A stretch of 58,258 bases of DNA from an uncultured Gammaproteobacteria bacterium (GCA_937924335.1 CALDWW010000047.1:1-58258); one strand, 5' to 3'; positions 45,943 to 57,944 are shown, counted from the stretch's first letter. Notes: generated from the sequence alone by a model not told the origin. Program-made: numbers and translations.

Positions 45943-47269
45943 GTATTTCGGCACCGATGGTGTCCGCGGTCGCGTCGGCCAGGCCCCGATGACGGTTGAT
46001 TTCACGCTCAGGCTCGCGAGCGCAGCGGCCCGGGTGCTCGCTCCGGAAGGCGGCACCGTGCTGATCGGGAAAGATACTCGCGTGTCCGGCTATATGTTCG
46101 AGTCAGCCCTGGAGGCGGGCTTCACTGCGGCGGGCGTCAATGTGCTCATGACCGGGCCGTTGCCAACGCCGGCAATCGCCTACCTGTGTCGCAGGATGTC
46201 TACCGACTTCGGTATCGTGATCAGCGCATCGCATAACCCCTTCTTCGACAACGGCATCAAGTTCTTCGACGGCAATGGAGACAAACTCTCTGACGAACTC
46301 GAGGCCCGGATCGAGGCGAATCTGGATGCCCCCCCGATTACGCGTGATTCGAGCGAGCTGGGTCTCGCGAAACGGGTCGATCATGCACGCACGGACTACG
46401 AGTATTTCTGTCGATCCACTGTGCCTGCCGGTGCTGACTTCACTGCGTTCAAGATCGTCGTCGACTGCTCTCACGGTGCGGCCTACAAGGTCGCGCCACG
46501 GGTCATGGCGGAGCTGGGCGCGGACGTCATTCCTATCGGCAGTTCGCCGAACGGTCGCAACATCAATCTGAACTGTGGGTCGACCCGTCCCGAGCTGATC
46601 CAGGCGACGGTCCGCGGCGTCGCCGCAGACATCGGTATCGCTCTGGACGGCGACGGTGACCGGGTTGTGATGGTGGATGCCAACGGCGAGATTGTGGATG
46701 GAGATCAGCTCATCTACGTACTTTCGCTGCATGCGAAGGAGAGTGGCGCGCTACAGGGGCCGGTAGTGGGGACCGTGATGAGCAATCTTGGGCTGGAACG
46801 CAGCCTGCAGAGCCATGGGATCGAATTCCGCCGAGCCGCTGTCGGTGACCGTAACGTCCTTGCCATGTTGAAGGATTGCGGTGGCCACATCGGGGGTGAG
46901 GCCTCGGGGCATGTGATTGACCTCGCCAAAACGACCACCGGCGATGGCCTGATCGTCGCCCTCCAGGTTCTCGCCGTCATGGAGGAAACCGGGCGATCAC
47001 TTGCAGAGTTGGCCGGCGATATGCCGCGCTTGCCTCAGACGCTGATAAATGTGCGTAGCGAGGCGCCTGTAAATGTTGATGCAGCGCCGATCCGGGCCGC
47101 CGTCGAGGCCGTCGAGAGTCGGCTGGCAGAGCGCGGGCGGGTCGTCCTGCGGCCATCGGGTACCGAGCCGGTCGTGCGGGTCATGGTCGAAGGGGACGAC
47201 GCGGAGGAGGTGGCAGCCTCGGCTGAGGAGATCGCCGCGGTCGTTCGGGAGTCTTCGATAGCGGATTGA
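45935..47269 (+). CDS. glmM: Phosphoglucosamine mutase
   Basis: A 444-residue GlmM that makes glucosamine-1-phosphate for peptidoglycan and LPS. It starts MGKYFGTDGVRGRVG. The phosphoserine loop is SASHNPFFDNGIKFF (near residue 102), the Mg2+ site ALDGDGDRVVMVD, the sugar loop GGEASGHVID, and the C-terminal phosphate loop RPSGTEPVVRVMVEG. ATG 45935 overlaps folP. Confidence 0.97.
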   Translation: MGKYFGTDGVRGRVGQAPMTVDFTLRLASAAARVLAPEGGTVLIGKDTRVSGYMFESALEAGFTAAGVNVLMTGPLPTPAIAYLCRRMSTDFGIVISASHNPFFDNGIKFFDGNGDKLSDELEARIEANLDAPPITRDSSELGLAKRVDHARTDYEYFCRSTVPAGADFTAFKIVVDCSHGAAYKVAPRVMAELGADVIPIGSSPNGRNINLNCGSTRPELIQATVRGVAADIGIALDGDGDRVVMVDANGEIVDGDQLIYVLSLHAKESGALQGPVVGTVMSNLGLERSLQSHGIEFRRAAVGDRNVLAMLKDCGGHIGGEASGHVIDLAKTTTGDGLIVALQVLAVMEETGRSLAELAGDMPRLPQTLINVRSEAPVNVDAAPIRAAVEAVESRLAERGRVVLRPSGTEPVVRVMVEGDDAEEVAASAEEIAAVVRESSIAD

Positions 47270-47318
47270 TTTGCGTCTCCGGCATCGTTAACCTTGCGCG
47301 CGCTTAAGAGGGGCTGAC

Positions 47319-48071
47319 ATGAGAAAATTACTGGTTGCGGGAAACTGGAAGATGCATGGCTCGCGAGCCGATACGCGGGAACTCATCGACGGGCTCGACG
47401 CCGCGCTGGGTAGCGATTCCGCTGCGGAAGTGCTGGTATGCCCGCCATACGTCTACCTGTGTGATGCGGCGGATGCGCTCAGGGGGACAAGTGTTGTTCT
47501 GGGCGCACAGAACGTCGCGGTCGAGGCTTCCGGGGCTTACACCGGGGAGATCGCCGGAACGATGCTCAGGGACGTGGGCTGCCGCTACGTCATCGTCGGG
47601 CATTCGGAGCGCCGCAGTATCTATGGAGAAGAGGACGGCCTGGTCGCCGCCAAGTTCAGGTCCGCCCAGCGTGATGGCCTGACTCCGATCCTGTGTGTCG
47701 GAGAGAGCCTGCAGGAGAGGGAGACCGGCATCACCGAAGCGGTCATCGCAAGGCAATTGGGGGCCGTCCTTGAGAGTTCCGGCATCGTCGCGTTCAAAGA
47801 CGCGGTCGTCGCCTACGAGCCGGTCTGGGCGATCGGCACCGGGCATACCGCGAGCCCCGAGCAGGCACAGGCGGTTCATGCTTTCATCCGTGGGATACTG
47901 ACCCATGAAGATGATACAATTGGAAATTCGGTCAGGATCCTGTACGGCGGCAGTGTGAAGTCGTCGAACGCCAGGGACCTGTTCTCTATGCCAGACGTTG
48001 ATGGAGGTCTCGTCGGCGGCGCTTCGCTGGATGCGGAGGGCTTTGCCGGGATCTGCCGTGCGGCCGGCTGA
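47319..48071 (+). CDS. tpiA: Triosephosphate isomerase
   Basis: A 250-residue TIM, glycolysis/gluconeogenesis. [12 protein letters not shown] carries the active Asn/Lys, [12 protein letters not shown] the His electrophile, and [15 protein letters not shown] the catalytic Glu. ATG 47319 is clear. It is followed 14 bp later by secG, the standard gammaproteobacterial order. Confidence 0.97.
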   Translation: MRKLLVAGNWKMHGSRADTRELIDGLDAALGSDSAAEVLVCPPYVYLCDAADALRGTSVVLGAQNVAVEASGAYTGEIAGTMLRDVGCRYVIVGHSERRSIYGEEDGLVAAKFRSAQRDGLTPILCVGESLQERETGITEAVIARQLGAVLESSGIVAFKDAVVAYEPVWAIGTGHTASPEQAQAVHAFIRGILTHEDDTIGNSVRILYGGSVKSSNARDLFSMPDVDGGLVGGASLDAEGFAGICRAAG

Positions 48072-48085
48072 ACTGTGAACGGATT

Positions 48086-48478
48086 ATGAACCTGCAGACA
48101 GTTGTTTCTATTTTTCACGTCCTGCTGGCATCGTCGCTGATAGCGATCGTGCTGCTTCAGCGGGGCAAAGGCGCGGAGGCGGGCGCGGCATTTGGCGCCG
48201 GCGCCTCCGGTACCGTGTTCGGGTCGAAAGGCTCCGCTTCGTTTCTGAGTCGGACCACCGGAGTCCTGGCCGCGCTTTTCTTTGGTACCAGCCTGACGCT
48301 TGCTTACCTCTCAGGTCAGCAGGAAGGACCGGTGAGCATCCTGGAGGCGACGCCTGGCGTTGTGGAAGGCGTTGGTGAGATCCCCGGAATACTGGTTCCT
48401 GACGACGAGGTTGATCTTCCGGCCCTGCCTGCCGAGCAGGCCGTGGTTGAGGAAGAGGAGGCGCCCGGGAACGAGTAG
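48086..48478 (+). CDS. secG: Protein translocase subunit SecG
   Basis: A 130-residue SecG, an auxiliary subunit of the SecYEG channel. Two membrane helices (about 5-22 and 52-72) flank the conserved [20 protein letters not shown] and [16 protein letters not shown]. An acidic, proline-rich tail (about 80-130) makes it longer than E. coli SecG. tRNA-Leu follows 22 bp later. Confidence 0.94.
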   Translation: MNLQTVVSIFHVLLASSLIAIVLLQRGKGAEAGAAFGAGASGTVFGSKGSASFLSRTTGVLAALFFGTSLTLAYLSGQQEGPVSILEATPGVVEGVGEIPGILVPDDEVDLPALPAEQAVVEEEEAPGNE

Positions 48479-48500
48479 CACTCGGGGTCTCAATCGGCTT

Positions 48501-48585
48501 GCCGATGTGGTGGAATTGGTAGACACGCTGTCTTGAGGGGGCAGTGGCGAAAGCCGTGCCGGTTCGAGTCCGGCCATCGGCACCA
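48501..48585 (+). tRNA. tRNA-Leu (anticodon GAG)
   Basis: An 85-nt class II tRNA with encoded CCA. The acceptor stem is GCCGATG/CATCGGC. The D-arm has TGGAATTGGTAGACA, the anticodon loop TTGAGGG gives anticodon GAG (CUC/CUU codons), and a long variable arm and T-loop GGTTCGAGTCC follow. It closely resembles E. coli tRNA-Leu(GAG). It lies between secG and nuoA, where a tRNA-Leu is also common in related bacteria. Confidence 0.97.
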
Positions 48586-48679
48586 TCAACTTTGCTTGTT
48601 CCGAGCGGGTCGATCGGGATGAGAAGGAAGGGTCACTTGGCCGGTCTCGACAGATACGCGGCCGGACGGGGCGGTACAG

Positions 48680-49036
48680 ATGCTTGAGAACTACCTGCCG
48701 ATTCTGATCTTCCTGGTGATCGCGACGGTCCTCGGGCTTGCGCTGATCGCGCTGGGCTTCATCCTGGGCCCGCGGAGGCCTGACTCCGAGAAGCTTTCAT
48801 CCTACGAGTGCGGTTTCGAGGCCTTCGAAGATTCGCGCATGAAGTTCGACGTCAGGTACTACCTCGTCGCGATCCTTTTCATCATTTTCGATCTTGAGAT
48901 CGCCTTCCTCTTCCCGTGGGCCGTATCCCTCGACAGTATCGGTCTGTTCGGCCTGGTCGCCATGGGCATCTTCCTTGCGATACTGGTCGTCGGCTTCATC
49001 TATGAGTGGAAGAAGGGGGCGCTGGAGTGGGACTAG
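48680..49036 (+). CDS. nuoA: NADH-quinone oxidoreductase subunit A
   Basis: A 118-residue NuoA with three membrane helices. The loop [20 protein letters not shown], with its conserved Cys, lies between helix 1 and 2, and [20 protein letters not shown] forms helix 2. It is part of the proton-pumping membrane arm of complex I, at the quinone-site junction. It opens the nuo operon, 94 bp after tRNA-Leu. nuoB starts inside its last codons. Confidence 0.97.
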   Translation: MLENYLPILIFLVIATVLGLALIALGFILGPRRPDSEKLSSYECGFEAFEDSRMKFDVRYYLVAILFIIFDLEIAFLFPWAVSLDSIGLFGLVAMGIFLAILVVGFIYEWKKGALEWD

Positions 49037-49539
49037 CAGCCGAACCACCTGGGGCGGTGCCCGAGACTACCGGCAAATCGCAGCGCCCAGGTGTGCTGAC
49101 GACGTCTGTCGATAACCTCCTGAACTGGGCCCGCACCGGGTCGATGTGGCCGATGACATTCGGCCTGGCCTGCTGCGCAGTCGAGATGATGCACGCCGGA
49201 GCGGCTCGTTACGACCTAGATCGATTTGGCGTCATCTTCCGGCCGAGTCCCAGACAGTCGGACGTCATGATCGTAGCGGGGACTCTGGTAAACAAAATGG
49301 CGCCTGCGTTGCGCAAGGTCTATGACCAGATGTCCGAGCCGCGTTGGGTCATTTCCATGGGGTCCTGTGCAAACGGCGGGGGGTACTACCACTACAGTTA
49401 TTCCGTCGTCAGGGGTTGCGACCGGATCGTCCCGGTCGATGTCTATGTCCCTGGCTGTCCTCCCACAGCCGAGGCTTTGCTCTACGGGATCATCCAGCTG
49501 CAGAGCAAGATCCGGCGCACCCACACCATCGCCCGCTGA
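49027..49539 (+). CDS. nuoB: NADH-quinone oxidoreductase subunit B
   Basis: A 170-residue NuoB that holds cluster N2, the last Fe-S centre before quinone. The ligands are the Cys pair in [13 protein letters not shown], then [12 protein letters not shown] and [14 protein letters not shown]. The GTG at 49027, with AAGGGG upstream, starts inside nuoA (10-bp overlap); a GTG at 49006 is also open. nuoC follows after 11 bp. Confidence 0.96.
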   Translation: MGLAAEPPGAVPETTGKSQRPGVLTTSVDNLLNWARTGSMWPMTFGLACCAVEMMHAGAARYDLDRFGVIFRPSPRQSDVMIVAGTLVNKMAPALRKVYDQMSEPRWVISMGSCANGGGYYHYSYSVVRGCDRIVPVDVYVPGCPPTAEALLYGIIQLQSKIRRTHTIAR

Positions 49540-49550
49540 ATCCACGAATC

Positions 49551-50255
49551 ATGAGCACTCGAGCAGATCGAATTGAAACCAGAGTGCGGGAGGTGCTTGC
49601 GACGCAGGTACTGGCTAGCGTGGTTGACTGCGGCGAAATGACGGTAGAAGTGCCGGTGACCGGACTGCTCGACAGTTGCCGGCTCCTTCGCGATGAAGAC
49701 GGTCTGAACTTCGACCTGCTGACCGATGTCTGTGTCGTCGACTACCTGACTTACGGTGATGACGAGTGGAATACCAGTGACGCAACAGCGACCGGATTCA
49801 GTCGCAGCGTCAGCACGGCGGCCAAAAAGAAATCCGCGGATCGCCGGTTTGCGGTGGTCTACCATCTGTTGTCGATCAGCGAGAATCAGCGATTGCGAGT
49901 GAAGGTGTTTGCGCCGGATGGAGATCCGCCGGTGGTGCCGTCCGTTGTCGATATCTGGCCCGGTGCGAACTGGTTCGAGCGCGAGGCTTTCGACCTGTTC
50001 GGCGTGCTGTTCGAAGGGCATCCGGATCTAAGGCGTCTGCTCACCGACTACGGGTTCATCGGTCACCCGTTCCGCAAGGACTTTCCGTTGAGCGGTAACG
50101 TTGAGGTCCGGTATGACCCGGACAAGGCCCGTGTCGTGTACGAGCCGGTCTCTATAGAGCCCCGCACACTGGTGCCGCGAGTCATCCGCGATGACAACAG
50201 GTATCAGGACGCCCTGCGAACCGCATCCGGTGCTGAAGACTCCGATCATGGCTGA
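49551..50255 (+). CDS. nuoC: NADH-quinone oxidoreductase subunit C
   Basis: A 234-residue 30-kDa subunit. [13 protein letters not shown] [40 protein letters not shown] and [20 protein letters not shown] are the family blocks; the C-terminal [19 protein letters not shown] is also conserved. It is separate from nuoD here, not fused as in E. coli nuoCD. ATG 49551 is clear, and its stop overlaps nuoD by 8 bp. Confidence 0.96.
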   Translation: MSTRADRIETRVREVLATQVLASVVDCGEMTVEVPVTGLLDSCRLLRDEDGLNFDLLTDVCVVDYLTYGDDEWNTSDATATGFSRSVSTAAKKKSADRRFAVVYHLLSISENQRLRVKVFAPDGDPPVVPSVVDIWPGANWFEREAFDLFGVLFEGHPDLRRLLTDYGFIGHPFRKDFPLSGNVEVRYDPDKARVVYEPVSIEPRTLVPRVIRDDNRYQDALRTASGAEDSDHG

Positions 50256-51501
50256 GATTCAGAACTTCACAATGAATTTCGGGCCGCAGCATCCGGCAGC
50301 ACATGGGGTCCTGCGACTCGTGCTGGAGATGGACGGGGAAGTGATCACAAAAGCCGACCCGCACGTGGGGCTGCTGCATCGGGCGACCGAGAAGCTGGCG
50401 GAGAGCAAGCCATTCAATCAGTCGATCGGATATATGGATCGACTCGACTACGTGTCGATGATGTGCAATGAGCACAGCTATGTGCTCGCGATCGAGAAGC
50501 TGTTGGGTATTCAGGCGCCGATCCGGGCGCAGTACATCCGCGTCATGTTCGACGAGATCACCCGGATTCTCAATCACCTGATGTGGCTGGGTGCGCATGG
50601 TCTCGATATCGGCGCCATGACCATGTTTCTCTATTGTTTCCGTGAGCGAGAAGATCTCATGGATTGCTACGAGGCCGTCTCCGGGACTCGTATGCATGCC
50701 ACCTATTATCGCCCCGGAGGCGTCTACAGGGATCTCCCGGAAGAGATGCCCCGGTACGAGCCATCCCGTTTTCGTACCAAGCAGGACGTAAAACGTCTCA
50801 ACAAGACCCGGGAAGGGTCGATGCTCGACTTCATCGAAGATTTCACTGACCGCTTCCCGGCCTGCGTCGACGAGTACGAGACACTGCTCACTGACAACCG
50901 TATCTGGAAACAGAGGACCGTCAATATCGGTGTCGTCAGCCCGGAGCGGGCCATTGCGCTCGGATTCACCGGTCCCATGCTGCGAGGATCGGGGGTCGAA
51001 TGGGATCTGCGCAAGAAACAGCCCTACGAGGTGTACGGCGACCTGGAGTTCGACATTCCCGTGGGGGTCAGCGGCGATTGCTATGACCGCTACCTTGTTC
51101 GTGTTGAAGAGTTGCGACAGTCAAACCGGATCATCCGTCAGTGCATCCATTGGCTGCGCGAGAATCCCGGTCCAGTGATGCTTGATGACCGCAAGATTTC
51201 ACCGCCGCGACGGTCAGATATGAAGGACGACATGGAGTCCCTCATTCATCACTTCAAGCTGTTCACCGAAGGCTACTGCGTGCCTGAAGGGGAGGTCTAT
51301 GCAGCGGTCGAACACCCCAAGGGCGAGTTCGGCATCTATCTGGTGTCCGATGGCGCCAACAAGCCATATCGGGTAAAGATCCGTGCCCCGGGGTTTGCGC
51401 ATCTGTCCGCCATGGACGAGATGGTCCGAGGGCACATGCTGGCCGACGTCGTTGCTGTGATCGGCACGCAGGATATCGTCTTTGGGGAGGTGGACCGATG
51501 A
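50248..51501 (+). CDS. nuoD: NADH-quinone oxidoreductase subunit D
   Basis: A 417-residue 49-kDa subunit that forms the quinone pocket with Nuo[21 protein letters not shown] starts the protein; [12 protein letters not shown] and [20 protein letters not shown] follow; the C-terminal block includes [23 protein letters not shown] 50248 begins inside nuoC. Its end overlaps nuoE by 4 bp (ATGA). Confidence 0.97.
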   Translation: MAEIQNFTMNFGPQHPAAHGVLRLVLEMDGEVITKADPHVGLLHRATEKLAESKPFNQSIGYMDRLDYVSMMCNEHSYVLAIEKLLGIQAPIRAQYIRVMFDEITRILNHLMWLGAHGLDIGAMTMFLYCFREREDLMDCYEAVSGTRMHATYYRPGGVYRDLPEEMPRYEPSRFRTKQDVKRLNKTREGSMLDFIEDFTDRFPACVDEYETLLTDNRIWKQRTVNIGVVSPERAIALGFTGPMLRGSGVEWDLRKKQPYEVYGDLEFDIPVGVSGDCYDRYLVRVEELRQSNRIIRQCIHWLRENPGPVMLDDRKISPPRRSDMKDDMESLIHHFKLFTEGYCVPEGEVYAAVEHPKGEFGIYLVSDGANKPYRVKIRAPGFAHLSAMDEMVRGHMLADVVAVIGTQDIVFGEVDR

Positions 51502-52004
51502 GTGATCCGGCAAGGGAGGAGCCGGCCGTGCTCCCCGAGCATGTCAGGGAAGAATTGGATCGCTGGATCCCACAATTCCCGGAGGGACGCCAGCGCTCGG
51601 CGATTATCGCCGGTCTGCGGGCCGCGCAACATGAGAATGACGGATTCCTTACGCCACAGCTCATGGACGCTGTCGCGGACTACCTCGATCTTCCACCGAT
51701 ACAGGTTTACGAAGTCGCGACGTTCTACTCGATGTTCGAGACTCGTCCGGTCGGCCGGCACAGTGTCTCTGTCTGTACCAACGTCGCCTGCATGCTCAGG
51801 GGCGCGGAAAAGATCGTCGCTCATATCGAACAGCGCCTGGGGATCAAGACCGGGCAATCCACTTCCGACGGGCGGATTTTCCTCAAGCAAGAGGAAGAGT
51901 GCCTTGCGGCCTGCTGCGGTGCGCCGATGATGATGGTCGATCATAAGTATTTCGAGAATCTTACCCTGCAAGATGTGGATGAGATTCTGGACGGTCTGGA
52001 GTAG
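51498..52004 (+). CDS. nuoE: NADH-quinone oxidoreductase subunit E
   Basis: A 168-residue 24-kDa subunit with a thioredoxin-like fold and a [2Fe-2S] cluster (N1a). Ligands are in [15 protein letters not shown] and [12 protein letters not shown]. The helical start has [20 protein letters not shown]. It works with NuoF in the NADH-oxidising module. It starts inside nuoD and ends 3 bp before nuoF. Confidence 0.95.
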   Translation: MSDPAREEPAVLPEHVREELDRWIPQFPEGRQRSAIIAGLRAAQHENDGFLTPQLMDAVADYLDLPPIQVYEVATFYSMFETRPVGRHSVSVCTNVACMLRGAEKIVAHIEQRLGIKTGQSTSDGRIFLKQEEECLAACCGAPMMMVDHKYFENLTLQDVDEILDGLE

Positions 52005-52007
52005 ATC

Positions 52008-53303
52008 ATGCTGCTGAACCAGGTCTGCTATGCGACTGTCGATGCCGATTCGCCGGCTGCCCTCGATACCTATTTGCAGCAGGGTGGATACGCAGCATGG
52101 AAGAAGATACTGCGGGAGCGGATCGAGCCGGATGCGATCATCGATGAAGTGAAAGCCTCCGGTCTGCGGGGCCGCGGAGGCGCCGGCTTTCCGACAGGTT
52201 TGAAGTGGAGCTTCATGCCGAGGAACGCCCCCGGTCAGAAGTATGTCGTCTGCAATTCAGATGAGAGTGAGCCCGGGACCTGCCACGATCGCGACATACT
52301 CCGTTTCAACCCGCACGCCGTCATCGAAGGCATGGCGATCGGTGGCTACGCGATGGGTGCCACCGTCGGGTACAACTACATACGTGGCGAGTTCATTGAC
52401 GAGCCTGTGCCGCGGTTCGAAACCGCGGTCCGGGAAGCCTACGAAGCCGGCCTTCTGGGTAAGAACATCCTCGATGCCGGCGTTGATTTCGACTTGCACA
52501 CGTTCGCCGGAGCAGGTGCGTATATCTGCGGAGAAGAGACCGCATTGCTTGAGTCCCTGGAAGGCAAACAGGGCAAGCCCAGATTCAAACCCCCGTTCCC
52601 GGCCAATTTCGGCCTCTACGGCAAGCCCACCACCATCAACAATACGCAGACCTTCGCTTCCGTACCCGCCATCATGCGTAACGGCGGCAAGTGGTTCGCG
52701 GATCTGGGGGTAGAGGGATCCGGCGGGACCGCGATCTATTCGGTGTCCGGGCATGTCGAGAAACCGGGCAATTACGAAGTCGGCCTCGGGATACCGTTCA
52801 AGAGCCTCCTGGAACTCGCCGGCGGTGTCTGGAAAGGCCGGCGTCTCAAGGCGGTCATCCCGGGTGGTTCCTCCGCGCGTGTCCTGCCGGCTGACATCAT
52901 CCTGCAGACAAATATGGACTTCGAGGCGCTCAAGATGGCCGGATCCATGCTCGGTTCGGGCGCTGTCATGGTGATGGACGAGACGACCTGTATGGTCCGT
53001 GTGCTCGAGCGCGTGACGCGCTTCTATTTCGCCGAGTCCTGCGGGCAGTGCACGCCTTGCAGAGAGGGTACTGGCTGGATGAACCGGGTTGTTAAAAGGA
53101 TCCTCGCTGGTGAGGGGCGAACTGAGGATCTGGCGATGCTCGATGACGTATCGCGCAAGATCGAGGGACATACCATCTGCGCCTTCGGTGACGCGGCTGC
53201 ATGGCCGGTACAGAGTTTTCTTCACCACTTCCGGTCTGAATTCGAGTACATGATCGAGCACCGCGGCAGGAGCGTGCTGGACGGAGGCGCTGCGGCGGCC
53301 TAG
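52008..53303 (+). CDS. nuoF: NADH-quinone oxidoreductase subunit F
   Basis: A 431-residue 51-kDa subunit that binds NADH, FMN and cluster N3. [19 protein letters not shown] and [18 protein letters not shown] form the NADH/FMN region; [19 protein letters not shown] the flavin loop; [15 protein letters not shown] plus a later [10 protein letters not shown] hold the [4Fe-4S] ligands. ATG 52008 and a 5-bp gap to nuoG. Confidence 0.97.
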   Translation: MLLNQVCYATVDADSPAALDTYLQQGGYAAWKKILRERIEPDAIIDEVKASGLRGRGGAGFPTGLKWSFMPRNAPGQKYVVCNSDESEPGTCHDRDILRFNPHAVIEGMAIGGYAMGATVGYNYIRGEFIDEPVPRFETAVREAYEAGLLGKNILDAGVDFDLHTFAGAGAYICGEETALLESLEGKQGKPRFKPPFPANFGLYGKPTTINNTQTFASVPAIMRNGGKWFADLGVEGSGGTAIYSVSGHVEKPGNYEVGLGIPFKSLLELAGGVWKGRRLKAVIPGGSSARVLPADIILQTNMDFEALKMAGSMLGSGAVMVMDETTCMVRVLERVTRFYFAESCGQCTPCREGTGWMNRVVKRILAGEGRTEDLAMLDDVSRKIEGHTICAFGDAAAWPVQSFLHHFRSEFEYMIEHRGRSVLDGGAAAA

Positions 53304-53308
53304 GCACG

Positions 53309-55465
53309 ATGAGCGACGATACCCTCACTATCGAGATCGACGGCAAGCCCTGCAGTGCGCGCCCGGGCCAGATGATCATCGAGGTCACTGATGCCGAGGA
53401 CGTTTACGTCCCGCGATTCTGCTATCACCGCAAGTTGAGCATCGCGGCGAATTGCCGGATGTGCCTGGTTGAGGTCGAGAACGTTCCGAAGCCATTGCCG
53501 GCCTGTGCGACCCCGGTGGCTGACGGAATGAAGGTCCGCACTCGCTCGGCGCTGGCCGTTGCGGCGCAGAAGGCGACCATGGAATTCCTCCTGATTAATC
53601 ATCCCCTGGACTGTCCCATCTGTGACCAGGGCGGCGAATGCGAGCTCCAGGACCTCGCCATGGGATACGGCCAGGACGTGTCACGTTATAACGAAGGCAA
53701 ACGAGTCGTCCGGGACAAAAACCTGGGCCCCCTCGTGTCCACCGACATGACACGTTGTATCCATTGCACCCGATGCGTCCGATTCGGACAGGAGATCGCT
53801 GGTATTCAGGAACTGGGTACCGTCGGTCGCGGAGAAACCACTGAGATCGGCACGTTCATCGAACGCAGCATCGACCATGAACTGTCGGGCAATATCATCG
53901 ATCTGTGCCCGGTCGGGGCCCTGAACAGCAAGCCCTTCCGCTACCGAGCGCGCTCATGGGAGATGGCGCAGATCGAGACCATTGCTGCGCACGATTGCGT
54001 CGGCTCGAATCTCTACGCCCACGTCCGACGAGGTCGGCTGATGCGAGTTGTCCCCAGGCCGAACGACGAAGTCAACGAGACCTGGATATCTGATCGTGAC
54101 CGATTCAGCTATGAAGGCATCTACTCGGATGATCGCCTCCTGAGGCCGATGGTGCGAGACGGGGACGAGTGGCACGAGACAGACTGGAGCACGGCGCTGG
54201 AGACAGCGGCCCGCGGTCTGCAGCAGGCGATCGCCCAGGCCGGCCCTCAGGGATTAGGGGTCTTGACCAGCCCTTCGGCCACGCTCGAGGAGCATTTTCT
54301 TGCGGCCCAAATCGCGCGCGGATTGGGGACTGACAATATCGACCACCGGCTGATGCGAACGGACTTCTCCGACGAGAAACGCGATCCCGTGTCGCCTGGC
54401 CTGGGAATGTCTCTTGACGATTTCGCGTCCTGCGATGCGGTCTTGATGGTAGGCAGCGATCTTCGCAAAGAGGCGCCCATCCTCGCCCATCGCCTGAGGC
54501 AGGTCGCCACAGGGGGTGGGCGGGTCGGATTTGTCGACAGTGAGCACCGTAATCTGTTGTTCCCGGTCATGGCTCAGGCGATTCACCCATCCGCGAGGCT
54601 GGCCGAGGGCCTGGAGAAGCTGCTCGAGGCGACGAGGGAGAGTCATACGGCCGCCGGTGCCGATGACGTTCATTCAAGTCTGGCGGAAATGTTAAAGACC
54701 GGCTCCCGGACGGCCATCGTACTTGGCCTGCGCGCGGCTTCGCATCCGGAATTCGGGCGTCTTCGGACGCTGGCCGGCCGTCTTGCGGCGGCAACCGGAT
54801 CGACCCTCGGTTACGTGACTCACGGCGCTAACAGTGCCGGCGCGGCTATGGTGGGCGCGCTCCCGCATCGCCGGGCGGGCGGCGATGCAGTCGCAGGCAA
54901 AGGGTCGAACGCCCTGCAGATGTTGACGCATCCGTTGGCGGCCTACCTGCTGCATGGTTTCGAGCCCGAGTGGGATACGGCCGCTGGTGATACAGCGCTT
55001 GCGACCCTGGCCAACGCTGGCTTCGTGACGGTGCTCACACCGTATCTGACCGACGCGATGCGCAGTTACGGACATGTGCTCCTGCCCGCGGGGACCTTCG
55101 CCGAGACCGGTGGAACCTTTGTGAACGTGGAAGGGCGATGGCAGTCCTTCACCGGCGTGGCATCTCCGGTCGGGGAAAGCCGGCCGGCATGGAAGATTCT
55201 CCGCGTTCTGGCCGGGTTGCTGGGCCTGGAAGGGCTGGAGTATGACGATATCGCCGGACTGAGAGCAGCGATCGAGACCGTGACCGGGCACCCGGCCACG
55301 GAGGATGCACCTGACTGGCAGGACAGCCCCGCCGGCCTCGATCCGGAAGATACGGTTGTCCCGCTGACGACGCTCTACGGCTGTGATGCCATCGTCCGTC
55401 GGGCAGCGGCTCTGCAGGCGACCGGCGAGGCGGGTCGCGCCCCGTGTCGAGAGGTATCTGCCTGA
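53309..55465 (+). CDS. nuoG: NADH-quinone oxidoreductase subunit G
   Basis: A 718-residue 75-kDa subunit. N-terminal ferredoxin domain: [19 protein letters not shown] and CATPV for [2Fe-2S]. Next [20 protein letters not shown] and [16 protein letters not shown] hold further clusters. The large C-terminal part is a molybdopterin-type domain without its cofactor motifs. It is shorter than many gammaproteobacterial NuoG (around 780-900 residues) in the C-terminal region. The stop overlaps nuoH. Confidence 0.96.
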   Translation: MSDDTLTIEIDGKPCSARPGQMIIEVTDAEDVYVPRFCYHRKLSIAANCRMCLVEVENVPKPLPACATPVADGMKVRTRSALAVAAQKATMEFLLINHPLDCPICDQGGECELQDLAMGYGQDVSRYNEGKRVVRDKNLGPLVSTDMTRCIHCTRCVRFGQEIAGIQELGTVGRGETTEIGTFIERSIDHELSGNIIDLCPVGALNSKPFRYRARSWEMAQIETIAAHDCVGSNLYAHVRRGRLMRVVPRPNDEVNETWISDRDRFSYEGIYSDDRLLRPMVRDGDEWHETDWSTALETAARGLQQAIAQAGPQGLGVLTSPSATLEEHFLAAQIARGLGTDNIDHRLMRTDFSDEKRDPVSPGLGMSLDDFASCDAVLMVGSDLRKEAPILAHRLRQVATGGGRVGFVDSEHRNLLFPVMAQAIHPSARLAEGLEKLLEATRESHTAAGADDVHSSLAEMLKTGSRTAIVLGLRAASHPEFGRLRTLAGRLAAATGSTLGYVTHGANSAGAAMVGALPHRRAGGDAVAGKGSNALQMLTHPLAAYLLHGFEPEWDTAAGDTALATLANAGFVTVLTPYLTDAMRSYGHVLLPAGTFAETGGTFVNVEGRWQSFTGVASPVGESRPAWKILRVLAGLLGLEGLEYDDIAGLRAAIETVTGHPATEDAPDWQDSPAGLDPEDTVVPLTTLYGCDAIVRRAAALQATGEAGRAPCREVSA

Positions 55466-56520
55466 TGGAAATGATCAACGGATACTGGAACGGCCTGCCC
55501 GAAGCGTTGCAGCAGACGATGCTGATCACGCTCAAGATCGTCGCGATCCTGTTGCCGCTCATCCTTGCGGTGGCCTATCTGACTCTTGCGGAACGCAAGA
55601 TCATCGGCTACATCCAGAACCGGATCGGACCAAACCGTGTCGGGCCCAAGGGTCTGCTTCAGCCGTTCGCCGATGTCCTGAAATTGCTGGTGAAGGAGAT
55701 CGTCGTACCGGCCCGGGCGAGCAAGTTTCTGTTCGTCATCGCTCCGATCCTGTCGATCGTCCCGGCGCTTGCGACCTGGGCGGTGATACCGGTCAGCCCC
55801 GAGTTTGTGCTCGCCGACATCAACGCCGGTGTGCTTTATGTGCTGGCATTGACGTCCCTGGGCGTCTATGGAGTGATCCTGGCCGGCTGGGCATCCAACT
55901 CGAAATATGCGTTGCTCGGCGCCATGCGCTCCGCTGCCCAGATCGTCGCCTACGAGATAGCCATGGGATTTGCTCTCGTCGGCGTGCTGATGGCGGGTGG
56001 CAGCCTGAATCTGGGTGTCATCGTCGAGTCGCAGCAAGGCAGCCTTCTGCACTGGTTCTGGCTGCCGCTATTTCCGTTGTTCCTGATCTACTTTATCTCC
56101 GGGGTGGCAGAGACCAATCGTGCCCCCTTCGATGTGGCCGAGGGTGAATCGGAAATCGTGGCCGGCTTCCACGTCGAGTATTCGGGCATGGCGTTCGCTG
56201 TGTTCTTCCTGGCTGAATACGCCAACATGATCCTGATCGCCGCGCTGACGGCGAGTTTCTTTTTTGGTGGCTGGCTGTCGCCGTTGCAGGGTGTCCCGTG
56301 GCTGGGCGACACCTGGTTGGGAGCGAGCAGCTTCTTCTGGTTTGCCCTGAAGACGTCTTTCTTCCTGTTCTGCTTCCTCTGGTTCCGGGCGACTTTCCCT
56401 CGCTACCGATATGACCAGATCATGCGACTCGGCTGGAAGATATTCATCCCGATCACGATCGTCTGGCTCATGGTTGAAGGCGTTTTCGTCTTCTACGGAG
56501 TCGGGCCCTGGTTCGGCTGA
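55465..56520 (+). CDS. nuoH: NADH-quinone oxidoreductase subunit H
   Basis: A 351-residue ND1 homologue with eight or so helices that links the peripheral and membrane arms. [54 protein letters not shown] and [18 protein letters not shown] are diagnostic. ATG 55465 overlaps the nuoG stop (TGATG) and follows GAGAGG; GTG 55444 is an alternative. nuoI follows after 8 bp. Confidence 0.97.
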   Translation: MEMINGYWNGLPEALQQTMLITLKIVAILLPLILAVAYLTLAERKIIGYIQNRIGPNRVGPKGLLQPFADVLKLLVKEIVVPARASKFLFVIAPILSIVPALATWAVIPVSPEFVLADINAGVLYVLALTSLGVYGVILAGWASNSKYALLGAMRSAAQIVAYEIAMGFALVGVLMAGGSLNLGVIVESQQGSLLHWFWLPLFPLFLIYFISGVAETNRAPFDVAEGESEIVAGFHVEYSGMAFAVFFLAEYANMILIAALTASFFFGGWLSPLQGVPWLGDTWLGASSFFWFALKTSFFLFCFLWFRATFPRYRYDQIMRLGWKIFIPITIVWLMVEGVFVFYGVGPWFG

Positions 56521-56528
56521 GTCGTCCG

Positions 56529-57017
56529 ATGAATAAGTTGCGCAGCTATTTCAAGACTTTCTTCCTGACAGAGTTGCTTCAGGGGCTGCGCCTGACGCTG
56601 CGCAATCTCTTCGTCAGGAAAGTCACGATCATCTATCCTGAAGAGAAGACGCCGCAGTCGCCGCGATTCCGTGGGCTGCACGCGCTGCGCCGATATCCCA
56701 ACGGCGAAGAGCGCTGTATCGCATGCAAACTCTGTGAGGCGGTCTGTCCGGCCCTGGCGATTACTATCGAGAGCGACGTGTCGGAGAAGGGGACCCGCCG
56801 CACGACTCGATACGATATCGATCTCTTCAAGTGCATTTACTGCGGGTTCTGCGAGGAAGCCTGCCCGGTTGATGCCATCGTCGAGACCCGCATCCATGAA
56901 TATCACATGGAGAATCGGGGCGAGAACATCATGACGAAGGAGAAACTGCTGGCGGTCGGTGACCGGCACGAAGAAATGATCGCCGCGGACAAGGCGGCCG
57001 ACGCGCTGTACCGATAG
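56529..57017 (+). CDS. nuoI: NADH-quinone oxidoreductase subunit I
   Basis: A 162-residue ferredoxin-like subunit with clusters N6a and N6b. The two C-x-x-C-x-x-C-x-x-x-C-P motifs are [12 protein letters not shown] and [20 protein letters not shown]. An amphipathic N-terminal helix (about 1-30) docks it to NuoH. It links NuoG to NuoB in the electron wire. nuoJ follows after 22 bp. Confidence 0.97.
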   Translation: MNKLRSYFKTFFLTELLQGLRLTLRNLFVRKVTIIYPEEKTPQSPRFRGLHALRRYPNGEERCIACKLCEAVCPALAITIESDVSEKGTRRTTRYDIDLFKCIYCGFCEEACPVDAIVETRIHEYHMENRGENIMTKEKLLAVGDRHEEMIAADKAADALYR

Positions 57018-57039
57018 TCAGGCACAGAGAAAACCGGTG

Positions 57040-57639
57040 ATGGAAGCAGTTATTTTTTACGTATTCGGAGCAGCGTTGATTGCCGCAGGAGTCGGGGTGG
57101 TTACGTCCCGAAATCCGGTTCACTCAGCGATGTTCCTGGTCCTGGCGTTCGTGACCAGCGCATTCCTCTGGATGCTCCTCGAGGCTGAATTCCTCGCGAT
57201 TGTCCTGGTGCTCGTCTACGTGGGGGCAGTCATGGTGCTGTTCCTGTTCGTCGTGATGATGCTGGATGTCAAGATCGAACAGGCACGGGCCGGGTTTACC
57301 CGTTATGCGCCGCTCGGGATTGCGGTTGTGCTTATTATCGTTGCCCAACTCGGCTACGTCGTATGGGCTCGCACCCAGGAGATGAGCTTCCTGCAGGCGC
57401 CGCCACGGGCTGACGCCGGCTTCAGCAACACTGAATTGCTCGGTAGCCAGCTTTACACCGACTACGCCTATCCCTTCGAGCTGGCCGCGGTCATCCTTCT
57501 GGTGGCGATCGTCGCTGCGATCGCCCTGACGATGCGCAAGCGCCCGGGCCTGAAGGTTCAGGATGTTGCAAAACAGGTCCAGGTCCGCCGGGAGGACCGG
57601 GTCCGGTTGGTCAGCATGGACGCGGAGAAGGGCGAATGA
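57040..57639 (+). CDS. nuoJ: NADH-quinone oxidoreductase subunit J
   Basis: A 199-residue ND6 homologue with five helices. [20 protein letters not shown] and [19 protein letters not shown] are characteristic; the latter holds the kinked helix 3. ATG 57040 is used; a GTG directly before it (57037) could also initiate. Its end overlaps nuoK by 4 bp. Confidence 0.95.
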   Translation: MEAVIFYVFGAALIAAGVGVVTSRNPVHSAMFLVLAFVTSAFLWMLLEAEFLAIVLVLVYVGAVMVLFLFVVMMLDVKIEQARAGFTRYAPLGIAVVLIIVAQLGYVVWARTQEMSFLQAPPRADAGFSNTELLGSQLYTDYAYPFELAAVILLVAIVAAIALTMRKRPGLKVQDVAKQVQVRREDRVRLVSMDAEKGE

Positions 57640-57941
57640 TCGGCGTAGCCCACTACCTGACCCTTGCCGGCCTGCTGTTCACGCTCAGTGTCGCCGGCAT
57701 TTTCCTGAACCGTAAGAATGTCATTATCCTGCTGATGTGCATCGAATTGATGCTGCTGGCGGTCAATTTCAATTTCATCACGCTCTCGCGCTTCCTGGGT
57801 GATCCCGCCGGACAGGTGTTCGTATTCTTCATCCTGACAGTAGCCGCGGCGGAGTCCGCGATCGGGCTCGCGATCCTCGTTGTCCTGTTCCGCAGTCGGC
57901 GGAGCATCAACGTGGAAGAGCTGGACTCAATGAAGGGCTGA
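57636..57941 (+). CDS. nuoK: NADH-quinone oxidoreductase subunit K
   Basis: A 101-residue ND4L homologue with three helices. [20 protein letters not shown] carries the conserved helix-2 Glu, and the third helix contains [19 protein letters not shown] with the second Glu. ATG 57636 overlaps nuoJ. nuoL starts 3 bp after its stop. Confidence 0.97.
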   Translation: MIGVAHYLTLAGLLFTLSVAGIFLNRKNVIILLMCIELMLLAVNFNFITLSRFLGDPAGQVFVFFILTVAAAESAIGLAILVVLFRSRRSINVEELDSMKG

Positions 57942-57944
57942 TTG

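Noticed and set aside
49344..49550. Long N-terminal extension of nuoC within nuoB
   Set aside because: The extension is out of frame with nuoB and lacks any NuoC similarity; ATG 49551 gives the normal length.
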